Assembly: GCA_934454215.1 (NCBI GenBank)
Contig: CAKSGG010000125.1
Coordinates: 1-9,655 of the forward strand
Reading direction: 5' to 3'
DNA from: an uncultured Clostridia bacterium
GTDB taxonomy: Bacteria; Bacillota; Clostridia; UBA1381
Length of the DNA: 9,655 bases
This document shows, piece after piece, positions 1 to 7,578 of this stretch. A program made the translations under genes and the position numbers. The notes under the pieces were generated by a model. It did not search any database and was not told where the DNA came from. It saw nothing but the letters and a program-made list of their open reading frames with translations. Position 1 is the stretch's first letter, and the number at the start of each line of letters is the position of its first letter.

Positions 1-1
1 T

Positions 2-1372
2 GTTCCTACTTTGTTGTTCTACTTTATAGGGCACTCTCTCGCAACGGTTTATATACCAATGTACAATAAGGTTAAATATGAAAATGGGGAGAAAAAAGCA
101 CTTGAATTTTCAGGGAACATAGTGAATATTTCGCTTATACTGGGGCTAATCATTGTAGCGGTACTTATGATTTTTCCTGAGTATGTTATAAAGTTATTTG
201 CATCCGGATTTGATACGGAAACATCATCTCTTGCATCGGTCTTTATTAGAATTTGCGCACCAAGTATTCTTATGATGATTTTGATATATGTTTTTAGCGG
301 TTATTTGCAGGCAAATAACAGTTTTTTGCCACCGGCTGCAGTAAGCCTACCAAGAAATATTGTTATAATGATGTCAATAATAATTGCGTCAAAAATTGGG
401 AATATGTATCTTGGGATAGGACTTATAGTTTCGTATATGGCAGAATTGCTAATGCTCATACCATTTATTATTAAAAAAGGTTACAAATATAAACCTATAG
501 TTAATTTAAAGGATGAAAATATAAAAAAATCAATTTATATGATTATGCCTATTTTGCTGGGCGTAAGCGTTGGACAGATTAATAAAATAATAGATCGTTC
601 AATTGCTTCATATGCATCGACAGGGGGGGTTTCGGCGTTATCGTATGCTTCTGTAATTAATAATGCTGTACAAGAGGTTTTTGTAACCGGAATTATTACA
701 GTATTATTTGCAAATTGTGCTCAGATGGTTGCTGCTGGTGATTTTGATGGAGTTAAAACAAAATTTATAAAAACAGCCGATATGATGATTTTTGTGCTAA
801 TACCGGCATCTGTTGGAATAGTTGTTTTGGCAAAACCAATTGTGGAAATCTGTTTTAGCCGCGGAAATTTTAACAGCGAATCTGTTTCAATAACATCCGG
901 TGCTTTAAGATGTTATACGTTAGGCTTAGTATTTCTTGCGTTGCGGGATACAATGGTAAAAATTTTTTATGCCTATAAAAACACACATATAACAACGATT
1001 ACATCAGTTATTGCTGTTTTAATAAATATAATACTTAATCTTATACTTTATAAAATAATAGGAATAAATGGACTTGCAATTGCAACAAGTATTTCTGCAA
1101 TGTTTAATTGTGTTATGTTAAGCTTTATGCTAAAAAAAATAATGAAGGATTGGGAAAACAAAGTACTGTTTCCTGTGATTTTAAAAAGCACCATATCGGC
1201 ATTAATCATGGGAATTACAGTTTATTATCTCAATAAAAAAGTATCCTCAGGTTTTGTGGGGCTTTTCATTTGTATAATTGTTGGTTGTGCAATATATGCA
1301 ACTATTAGTGTAGTTATAAAAAATCCGGCTGTTAAGGATTTTATAAATAAAGCAAAAAAAGAAAGGTTATGA
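2..1372 (+). CDS. MurJ/MviN-family lipid-linked oligosaccharide flippase, 5'-partial
   Basis: This is a polytopic membrane protein of the MurJ (MviN) branch of the MOP exporter superfamily, which flips undecaprenyl-pyrophosphate-linked sugars across the cytoplasmic membrane. The frame is open from base 2 (V-P-T, then L-L-F-Y-F-I-G-H), so the TTG at 11 is an internal leucine codon and the true start lies upstream. About 456 residues are visible; MurJ proteins are usually near 500, so roughly 50 N-terminal residues are missing. Hydrophobic segments recur along the whole length. Family features include the early 'ATVYIPMYNKV' stretch, a conserved 'RGNFNSESV' loop, then 'GLVFLALRDTMVKIFYAYKNT' just before the next membrane helices. 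The stop lies 4 bases before capE, so the two are probably cotranscribed. Family membership is clear. Whether it flips the polysaccharide repeat unit or lipid II is an inference; the position next to capE favours the former. Confidence 0.88.
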   Translation, partial: VPTLLFYFIGHSLATVYIPMYNKVKYENGEKKALEFSGNIVNISLILGLIIVAVLMIFPEYVIKLFASGFDTETSSLASVFIRICAPSILMMILIYVFSGYLQANNSFLPPAAVSLPRNIVIMMSIIIASKIGNMYLGIGLIVSYMAELLMLIPFIIKKGYKYKPIVNLKDENIKKSIYMIMPILLGVSVGQINKIIDRSIASYASTGGVSALSYASVINNAVQEVFVTGIITVLFANCAQMVAAGDFDGVKTKFIKTADMMIFVLIPASVGIVVLAKPIVEICFSRGNFNSESVSITSGALRCYTLGLVFLALRDTMVKIFYAYKNTHITTITSVIAVLINIILNLILYKIIGINGLAIATSISAMFNCVMLSFMLKKIMKDWENKVLFPVILKSTISALIMGITVYYLNKKVSSGFVGLFICIIVGCAIYATISVVIKNPAVKDFINKAKKERL

Positions 1373-1376
1373 AATT

Positions 1377-2429
1377 ATGTCTATTTTCAAAAATAAGGTG
1401 CTTCTTATAACAGGTGGTACAGGCTCTTTTGGAAACGCTGTTTTAAATCGCTTTTTAAGTACTGACATAGGTGAAATACGTATTTTTTCGCGTGATGAAA
1501 AGAAGCAAGATGATATGCGTCATGAATATCAGGCGAAATATCCCGAAATAAGCGAAAAAATTAAATTTTATATTGGTGATGTAAGAGATTTTCAGAGTGT
1601 CAAAAACGCAATACACGATGTTGATTACATATTTCATGCTGCTGCCTTAAAGCAGGTTCCGTCTTGTGAATTTTTTCCGATGGAAGCTGTTAAAACAAAT
1701 GTAATCGGTACAGATAATGTGTTAACAGCTGCTATAGAAAACGGTGTAAAAAAAGTTATTTGTCTTTCAACAGATAAGGCTGCATATCCGGTAAATGCTA
1801 TGGGGACGGCTAAAGCTATGATGGAAAAGGTCGTTGTTGCAAAATCAAGGACGGTTTCCCCCGAAAAAACAGCAATTTGTTGCACGCGCTACGGAAACGT
1901 TTTATGCTCAAGAGGCTCTGTAATACCGTTGTGGATTGAACAGATAAAAAAAGGTGAGGCAATAACAGTTACAGAACCAAATATGACAAGATTTGTAATG
2001 TCGCTTGATGAGGCTGTAGGGCTTGTTCTTTTTGCTTTTCAAAATGCGGAGAGCGGAGATATTATGGTGCAAAAGGCTCCGGCTTGTACAATTGATGTAC
2101 TTGCAAAAGCGGTAAAAGAGCTTTTTGACATAGAAAATAAATCTGAAATTCACATAATAGGAATGCGTCATGGTGAAAAAATGTATGAAACACTTCTTAC
2201 AAATGAGGAGTGTGCCGGTGCCATAGATATGGGTAATTTTTATAGAGTTCCGGCAGATAAGAGAGGTCTTAATTATGACAAATATTTTAAAACGGGCGAT
2301 AAGACGCGCAATCCTTTTACAGAATTTAATTCTAATAATACAGACCTTCTGAATGTTCAGGAGGTTAAAGATAAGCTGCTTTCTTTACAATATATAAAGC
2401 AACAGCTTTTGGAGTTAAGAGAGGGTTAA
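1377..2429 (+). CDS. capE: UDP-N-acetylglucosamine 4,6-dehydratase/5-epimerase CapE (FnlA/WbjB)
   Basis: First enzyme of UDP-L-FucNAc synthesis. It is a cytoplasmic NADP-dependent extended SDR that dehydrates UDP-D-GlcNAc at C4/C6 and epimerises C5. The 350 residues match the usual family length. The Rossmann motif GGTGSFG is at residues 13-19, 'FSRDEKKQDDMRHEY' at 37-51, GDVRD at 67-71 and AAALKQVP at 88-95. The active-site segment carries STDKAAYP (131-138), followed by M142-G-x-x-K146: methionine stands where most SDRs have the catalytic tyrosine, as I recall for the S-M-K type described for staphylococcal CapE. RYGNVL (171-176) and RHGEK (264-268) complete the signature. A GAAAGG ribosome site lies about 10 bases before the ATG. 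The product feeds capF and capG further on, from which it is separated by nucleotidyltransferase genes. The assignment is very secure, based on close recalled similarity to S. aureus CapE. Confidence 0.95.
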   Translation: MSIFKNKVLLITGGTGSFGNAVLNRFLSTDIGEIRIFSRDEKKQDDMRHEYQAKYPEISEKIKFYIGDVRDFQSVKNAIHDVDYIFHAAALKQVPSCEFFPMEAVKTNVIGTDNVLTAAIENGVKKVICLSTDKAAYPVNAMGTAKAMMEKVVVAKSRTVSPEKTAICCTRYGNVLCSRGSVIPLWIEQIKKGEAITVTEPNMTRFVMSLDEAVGLVLFAFQNAESGDIMVQKAPACTIDVLAKAVKELFDIENKSEIHIIGMRHGEKMYETLLTNEECAGAIDMGNFYRVPADKRGLNYDKYFKTGDKTRNPFTEFNSNNTDLLNVQEVKDKLLSLQYIKQQLLELREG

Positions 2430-2431
2430 AA

Positions 2432-3649
2432 ATGGGGATGTATGAAGATATTTTAATTTCGCTTATTAGAAGCGCAATATCCCCTGAATATAAAGCAAGT
2501 GTCCCGGCAGATTGTGATCTTGAAAAAATTGCAGCTCTTGCTGAAGAAAATATTGTTGTGCCGTTGGTTTGGTATGGATTGGCAAATTCGGGAATAAATA
2601 TTCCAGATAAAATACGTGCAAAGCTTGAATATATAACGTATAGAAGTGTTATTTTAGATCAACGACAAATAAGCTGTTTCAATGAAATATCAACACTGTT
2701 TTCTGAAAATAATATTAGCTTTATGCCTATTAAAGGAATATTAATTAAGAGATTGTATCCCAAAACTGAAATGAGGCCGATGGGAGATATTGATATATTG
2801 ATTCATAATGAAGATTACAACAAAATTAAATTGCTTATGAAAAATTTGGGATATTGTGAAATTAAAGAAACAGATCACGAATTTATCTGGCTAAAAGGAG
2901 ATGTATGTATTGAGTTCCACAAACATCTAATTCCTTCATATAATGATGATTACTATGAATATTACAAAGATTCGTGGAAACATGCAAAAAAATCAGACGA
3001 TAATCGGAATATGTATAAACTTGAAAAGGAAGATTGCTTTGTATTTTTAATCACACATTTCGCAAAGCATTATCGTGATGGTGGAATAGGTATTACGCAT
3101 CTTCTTGATATATATATTTATCTTAAAAATATTAATGTTGATATGTTATACATAAATAAAGAATTAAAAAAAATATCCCTTGATGTTTTTTGCGATAATG
3201 TTATAAAAACAGCTGAGTCATGTTTTAGTGGTACACCTAAAAGTAATATCACGAATTTAATAATAACGCGCACTTTTTCGAATGGTATATGGGGGACTAC
3301 TACATCTCAGGCCTTAGCATCAGCTGCGCGTGAGAATTCCGGGGGAAAAAGTTTGGAAGGGGTAAAAAAACGAAGATTTATAAATTTACTTTTTCCCACA
3401 GCCGATTATTTAAAATTTAGATATCCGATCTTGCAAGAACACAAATGTTTTTTGCCGATAGTATGGGTTACAAGAATAATTTCAACTTTAATTTTTAAAA
3501 GGAGCAATTTAAAAAAAAGAATCAGCGAATTAAACAAAACTGATATAAAAAGCGTTTCTGATTATCAAATTAGCTTAAAAGCAGTAGGCTTAGATTTTAA
3601 TTTAGGGAAGCATCGGGATAACTCAATTGCTGATTTGGAAGTAAAATGA
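2432..3649 (+). CDS. Nucleotidyltransferase family protein (NTP_transf_5 type), intact copy A
   Basis: A 405-residue protein of the uncharacterised nucleotidyltransferase family PF14907 (NTP_transf_5), often seen in polysaccharide loci. The nucleotidyltransferase core is 'PIKGILIKRLYP' (99-110) followed by MGDIDILI (117-124). Asp119 and Asp121 are the expected metal-binding pair, and 'CIEFHKHL' (159-166) probably supplies the third carboxylate, Glu161. A conserved helical stretch with H209, K212 and H213, then a glycine-rich turn and LLDIYIYL, follows at 207-231. The C-terminal part (about 318-360) carries LLFPTADYLKFRYPIL, LLP-like and IFKR blocks shared with the two broken copies downstream. 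The ATG is 2 bases after the capE stop, with an AGAGAGGG ribosome site. The natural end should be near residue 391 (GLDFNL); the last 14 residues have no counterpart in the other copies and look like a fusion tail. Substrate unknown; transfer of a nucleotidyl group to the glycan or to a precursor is only a guess. Confidence 0.82.
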   Translation: MGMYEDILISLIRSAISPEYKASVPADCDLEKIAALAEENIVVPLVWYGLANSGINIPDKIRAKLEYITYRSVILDQRQISCFNEISTLFSENNISFMPIKGILIKRLYPKTEMRPMGDIDILIHNEDYNKIKLLMKNLGYCEIKETDHEFIWLKGDVCIEFHKHLIPSYNDDYYEYYKDSWKHAKKSDDNRNMYKLEKEDCFVFLITHFAKHYRDGGIGITHLLDIYIYLKNINVDMLYINKELKKISLDVFCDNVIKTAESCFSGTPKSNITNLIITRTFSNGIWGTTTSQALASAARENSGGKSLEGVKKRRFINLLFPTADYLKFRYPILQEHKCFLPIVWVTRIISTLIFKRSNLKKRISELNKTDIKSVSDYQISLKAVGLDFNLGKHRDNSIADLEVK

Positions 3650-3999
3650 GAGAGGGTTTTGTCAAGCAGTTCATTTGGAACAGTTGAGCAATATACGCTT
3701 GGAAGAGCATTAAAGAAGAAGCTTGCTGACGGAAGAACCGAAAGCAAGGGAGAAGTGGTTTTAAAACTGTTTTTCCGCCGTATTCAGTTATGCGTGATAT
3801 TTATTCGATTTTAAAGAAGGTAAAGCTGCTGCTTCCTTTCACGTATATAGTAAGAATTGTATCGCGCATCATTTTCAAAAGAGATGCAATAAAAAGCTGT
3901 ATAAATAAAGCGGAAATATCAACGGAAGAAAATATTGATACATTTCATGTGTGCATGATGAAAATGGGAATTAACTACGATTTTGAAAAAAATAAATAG
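3650..3999 (+). pseudogene. C-terminal remnant of a second NTP_transf_5 nucleotidyltransferase, with one frameshift
   Basis: This stretch is coding debris rather than spacer. Reading directly after the copy A stop, and in the same frame, it gives ERVLSSSSFGTVEQYTLG and continues to VVLKLFF. A one-base frame change at the T5 run 3770-3774 then leads into PPYSVMRDIYSIL, LLPFTYIVRI and IFKR, ending MKMGINYDFEKNK at the TAG. The same block order (FGT-EQ, FPP, YPIL, LLPF, FKR) is found at the end of the third copy at 7230-7540. About 116 residues remain of an expected 390, so the nucleotidyltransferase core is gone. The ATG at 3790 could start a 69-residue ORF, but it lies inside a conserved family segment (YSV-M-RD) and is not a credible gene start. 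Restoring one T makes the stump continuous. Confidence 0.82.
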
Positions 4000-4014
4000 G
4001 AGCTGTTTATTTTG
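3998..4014 (+). promoter_or_regulatory. Strong ribosome site deciding the TTG start of capF
   Basis: AGGAG at 3998-4002 overlaps the TAG stop of the preceding remnant and sits 9 bases before TTG at 4012. No ATG or GTG in the capF frame lies close enough to this site to replace it, and translation from the TTG gives MNILITGAKGFAG, with the Rossmann glycine motif at the expected distance from the N-terminus. The site therefore supports TTG as the real start. Confidence 0.75.
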
Positions 4015-5208
4015 AATATTTTGATAACAGGCGCAAAAGGTTTTGCAGGCAAAAATCTTTGTGAAAATCTAAAAAATATTAGAGATGGCAAAAATAAAAC
4101 GCGTGCGCTGACGATTAAGGAAATTTTTGAATACGATATTGATACGCCAAAAGAGCTTCTTGACGGCTACTGTGAAAAGGCTGATTTTGTTTTTAATCTT
4201 GCCGGAGTGAACAGGCCGCAGAATACAGAGGAATTTATGCAGGGAAATTTCGGCTTTGCAAGCGTTCTTTTGGACACCTTGAAAAAGCACGAAAACACGT
4301 GCCCGGTTATGCTTTCGTCATCAATTCAGGCGACGCTGATTGGACGTTATGACAGCGATTATGGCAGGAGCAAGAAAGCCGGAGAGGATTTATTCTTTGA
4401 ATATTCAAAGCAAACCGGTGCGAAGGTGCTTATTTATCGTTTTCCAAACCTTTTTGGAAAATGGTGCAGACCGAACTATAATTCTGCTGTTGCAACATTT
4501 TGCAATAACATTGCAAACGATTTGCCTATAACGGTGAATGACCCGGCTGTTGAGCTTGAGCTTTTATATATAGATGATTTGGTTGAGGAAATGCTCGATG
4601 CGCTTGAGGGAAAAGAGCATCACTGCGAGTTTGACGGAATTAAAATGGTTTTATGCGAAAACGGCTCGTTTTGCGCGGCTCCCGTTACACATCATGTGAC
4701 GCTTGGCAAAATTGCAGAGCTCCTTGACGCGTTTAAAAGTCAGACAAGCACGCTTATAATGCCCGAAATCCCGAACGGCAGCTTTGAAAAAAAGCTGTAT
4801 TCAACATATCTTTCGTATTTGCCGAAAGAAAAGGTAAGCTTCCCGCTTAAAATGAATATTGATGACAGGGGAAGCTTTACGGAGCTTTTGAAAACGGAAA
4901 AATGCGGACAGTTTTCTGTTAATATTTCAAAGCCCGGCATTACAAAGGGGCAGCACTGGCATAATACAAAGTGGGAGTTTTTCATTGTTGTTGCCGGGCA
5001 TGGCCTTATACAAATGCGAAAAATAGGGTCTGATGAGGTCTTAAATTTTGAAGTAAGCGGAGAAAAAATCGAAGCGGTACATATGCTTCCGGGATATACT
5101 CATAATATAATAAATTTATCTGACAGCGAAAATCTTGTTACGGTTATGTGGGCAAACGAACAATTTGATCCGAATAAGCCGGATACTTTTTGGGAGGCGG
5201 TTGAGTAA
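4012..5208 (+). CDS. capF: UDP-2-acetamido-2,6-dideoxy-hexose reductase/epimerase CapF (FnlB/WbjC)
   Basis: Second enzyme of UDP-L-FucNAc synthesis. It is a cytoplasmic two-domain protein that epimerises C3 of the CapE product and reduces C4 to give the UDP-N-acetyl-6-deoxy-L-talosamine intermediate. Residues 1 to about 265 are an SDR domain: TGAKGFAG (6-13), NLAGVNRP (62-69), SSS (102-104) and the catalytic Y117-G-R-S-K121. Residues from about 280 to 398 form a cupin domain with the metal-site pattern QHWHNTKWE (314-322), giving His315, His317 and Glu322, plus His364 in GYTHNI. This is the known CapF arrangement, with the cupin as the C3 epimerase and the SDR as the reductase. The 398 residues slightly exceed staphylococcal CapF (about 370). 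It starts at TTG with a strong AGGAG and overlaps capG by one base (TAATG), which suggests translational coupling. Base composition is visibly richer in G+C than upstream genes. Confidence 0.94.
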   Translation: MNILITGAKGFAGKNLCENLKNIRDGKNKTRALTIKEIFEYDIDTPKELLDGYCEKADFVFNLAGVNRPQNTEEFMQGNFGFASVLLDTLKKHENTCPVMLSSSIQATLIGRYDSDYGRSKKAGEDLFFEYSKQTGAKVLIYRFPNLFGKWCRPNYNSAVATFCNNIANDLPITVNDPAVELELLYIDDLVEEMLDALEGKEHHCEFDGIKMVLCENGSFCAAPVTHHVTLGKIAELLDAFKSQTSTLIMPEIPNGSFEKKLYSTYLSYLPKEKVSFPLKMNIDDRGSFTELLKTEKCGQFSVNISKPGITKGQHWHNTKWEFFIVVAGHGLIQMRKIGSDEVLNFEVSGEKIEAVHMLPGYTHNIINLSDSENLVTVMWANEQFDPNKPDTFWEAVE

Positions 5209-5210
5209 TG
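5192..5210 (+). promoter_or_regulatory. capG ribosome site inside the capF end; TAATG stop-start overlap
   Basis: GGGAGG at 5192-5197 lies about 10 bases before the capG ATG (5208-5210), and the final A of the capF stop TAA is the first base of that ATG. This arrangement usually couples translation of two enzymes made in fixed proportion, which fits two consecutive steps in one pathway. Confidence 0.7.
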
Positions 5211-6365
5211 TTTAAAAACAACGGAAAACTAAAGCTTTTGATTATTGTCGGCACAAGACCGGAAATTATCCGTCTGGCAGCCGTGATTAATAAATGCAGA
5301 CAGTATTTTGATACTGTTCTTGCGCATACGGGTCAAAACTATGACTATAACTTAAACGGAATATTTTTCAGGGATTTGGGACTTGCGGACCCTGATGTAT
5401 ACATGAATGCCGTAGGCAGTGATTTGGGCGAAACAATGGGGAATATAATTGCAAAATCATATCAGCTGATGGCAGAAATTAAGCCGGACGCCGTTCTTGT
5501 TTTGGGTGATACAAATTCATGCCTTTCGGTAATCGGTGCAAAAAGGCTGCATATTCCGATTTTCCATATGGAAGCCGGAAATCGCTGCAAGGACGAGTGC
5601 CTGCCCGAAGAAACAAACAGAAGAATTGTTGATATAATTTCGGATGTTAATATGGCATATTCCGAACATGCAAGACGATATTTGGCTGAATGCGGTCTGC
5701 CTAAGGAGCGTACATATGTAACAGGCTCGCCTATGGCTGAGGTGCTGCACGGCAATCTTGACAAAATCAAAGCAAGTGATATACACAGTCGTTTGGGGCT
5801 TGAAAAGGGGAAATATATTCTTCTTTCGGCACACAGAGAAGAAAATATCGATACGGAAAAGAACTTTACCTCACTCTTTACCGCCATTAACAAAATGGCT
5901 GAAAAGTATGATATGCCTATACTCTATTCGTGTCATCCGCGTTCTAAAAAGCGGCTTGAGGAAAGTGGATTTGAGCTTGATAAAAGAGTGATAAGGCATG
6001 AGCCGCTCGGATTTCATGACTATAATTGTCTTCAGATGAACGCCTTTTGCGTTGTATCGGACAGCGGAACTCTGCCGGAGGAAAGCTCGTTTTTCACAAG
6101 TGTTGGAAATCCGTTCCCGGCAGTTTGCATAAGAACGAGTACGGAGCGCCCCGAAGCGCTTGATAAGGCTTGCTTTGTGCTTGCCGGTATTGATGAAAAA
6201 AATCTTTTGCAGGCGGTTGATGTTGCTGTAAGCATGAATGAAAACGGAGATTTCGGCACTCCCGTTCCGAACTATATTGATGAAAATGTTTCAACAAAGG
6301 TTGTTAAAATTATTCAGAGCTATACCGGTGTTGTAAATAAAATGGTCTGGAGAAAGGATAGATAA
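5208..6365 (+). CDS. capG: UDP-N-acetyl-L-fucosamine synthase (C2 epimerase) CapG (FnlC/WbjD)
   Basis: Third enzyme of the pathway. It is a cytoplasmic non-hydrolysing UDP-sugar 2-epimerase converting the UDP-N-acetyl-6-deoxy-L-talosamine intermediate to UDP-L-FucNAc. At 385 residues it has the WecB-like two-domain fold signatures in order: VGTRPEIIRL (14-23), HTGQNYD (40-46), LGDTNSCLS (99-107), HMEAGNR (120-126), PEETNRR (133-139), SAHREEN (207-213), SDSGTLPEE (284-292) and RTSTERPEA (309-317). WecB/MnaA, which makes UDP-ManNAc, shares these motifs, but the close recalled match to staphylococcal CapG (RPEIIRL, GQNYDY, GDTNSC, MEAGNRC) and the adjacent capF select the FucNAc branch. It overlaps capF by one base and stops one base before the ATG of the next, broken, nucleotidyltransferase gene. 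Confidence 0.94.
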   Translation: MFKNNGKLKLLIIVGTRPEIIRLAAVINKCRQYFDTVLAHTGQNYDYNLNGIFFRDLGLADPDVYMNAVGSDLGETMGNIIAKSYQLMAEIKPDAVLVLGDTNSCLSVIGAKRLHIPIFHMEAGNRCKDECLPEETNRRIVDIISDVNMAYSEHARRYLAECGLPKERTYVTGSPMAEVLHGNLDKIKASDIHSRLGLEKGKYILLSAHREENIDTEKNFTSLFTAINKMAEKYDMPILYSCHPRSKKRLEESGFELDKRVIRHEPLGFHDYNCLQMNAFCVVSDSGTLPEESSFFTSVGNPFPAVCIRTSTERPEALDKACFVLAGIDEKNLLQAVDVAVSMNENGDFGTPVPNYIDENVSTKVVKIIQSYTGVVNKMVWRKDR

Positions 6366-6366
6366 T

Positions 6367-7542
6367 ATGGATGCTTCTTTATATGAGTATACTCTTATCG
6401 ATCTTATAAAATGCGGAATAAACGGATCGGAACCTGAAAAAATTGATGACAGAGTTGATTTGAAGCTTCTATGCGAATTAGCGAGAATACATTCACTGAT
6501 AAATGTAGTTTATGAACCGCTTTTAAAAGCTAATGTGCTTGACGCAGAACTGAAAAAGGAGATGTTTCAATACAATAATATCGGTATAATGAACGATACG
6601 GTACAAATGTATTATCTTGATCAGATAACGGATTTGTTTGAAAAGAATGAAATTCCGCACTGCGTTATGAAAGGACTTATTTAAAAAAATTATATCCGCA
6701 AAGCTATTATCGTCAATCGGGTGATCTTGACATTTATGTCCCGGAGAAATATCGCGAAAAAGCGAAAGATATAATGATGTCATTAGGCTTTGAAATTGAA
6801 CGTTACAATATTGATGAGGCTGATGATGTTTATTTTATATGAATAAAATTCATGTTGAGCTTCATCGGGTCCTTATATCCAATAAAACACCATCGCAGGC
6901 GGAATGCCAAAAAATTGTTGACAGATTAGTGTTGGCGGATGATAAAAAATATTCATATAAAATGACTGATGAAGACTATTATCTGTACATGATAGCTCAT
7001 ATGGCAAAGCATATGAAATACAGTGGATTTGGAATAAAAATGGTGCTTGATGTATGGATTTACATGAAAAAGTACGGCAATACGCTAAGCAGAAGTGTGT
7101 TGAACGAGCGTTTGTCTTTATGCGTTTTGGATGAGTTTGAAAAAAATATTTTATCTTTAACGGAGTATTGGTTTGAAGACGGTACGGCAAGCGAAATGAT
7201 AAAAAAGCTTGCAAGATATGTGGTTTTGAGCGGAACTTTCGGAACAAGAGAACAGCTTGATAATTATGTTTTTATGGAAAAGTCGGGGAACACAAATGAC
7301 GGTTTTATTGCAAAATTGAATTGCTATCGGAACTCTCTTTTTCCGCCGTTTTATATCATGAAAAAAACTATCCGATATTGAAAAAGTATTCTATACTGCT
7401 GCCTTTTTTGTGGATTTATCGAATATTTGATGTGCTTGTGTTTAAAAGAAGCAAGATTAAAGGTGTAATAAGAAGATACAACAGTACAGATTTAAATGAA
7501 GCGAAAAAAATATCAGATTTCAAAGAGCAAATAGGGCTTTAG
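6367..7542 (+). pseudogene. NTP_transf_5 nucleotidyltransferase, copy C, broken by three frameshifts
   Basis: A full-length relative of the intact copy at 2432-3649, now split over three frames. Segment 1 (from the ATG at 6367) ends at a TAA right after VMKGLI. Segment 2 resumes with KKLYP and carries the metal motif GDLDIYV, then stops at TGA 6840-6842 after DDVYFI. Segment 3 resumes at MNKIHVELH, includes HMAKHMKYSGFG and LDVWIYM, and stops at TGA 7379-7381. Segment 4 gives NYPILKKYSILLPFLWIYRI and VFKRSK, ending EQIGL. The breaks are near the T3A7 stretch 6680-6689, near 6834-6841 and in the A7 run 7361-7367. Each is repaired by adding one base. The repaired protein would be 392 residues, matching the natural length of copy A (about 391), and the metal-binding residues survive. 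An AAAGGA ribosome site precedes the ATG. Either a recent pseudogene, base-call errors, or a slippage-dependent gene. Confidence 0.85.
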
Positions 7543-7578
7543 TTTAATGAAACAATTGCACAATGCGATTTGGAAACC

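Noticed and set aside
11..1372. TTG at 11 as start of the flippase gene
   Set aside because: The frame is open to the window edge (V-P-T before it) and the MurJ family needs about 50 more N-terminal residues; the codon is an internal leucine.
3790..3999. A separate 69-residue gene before capF
   Set aside because: Its sequence is the continuation, after a one-base shift, of the nucleotidyltransferase stump; the ATG falls in a conserved family segment and no good ribosome site precedes it.
5462..5893. Long minus-strand ORF opposite capG, and similar ones opposite other genes
   Set aside because: They mirror well-supported genes on the plus strand and show no domain or ribosome site of their own.
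6839..7381. A separate 180-residue gene, and a 73-residue gene from 7321
   Set aside because: Both are frames of the broken third nucleotidyltransferase; family blocks run through all the breaks in the right order and spacing.
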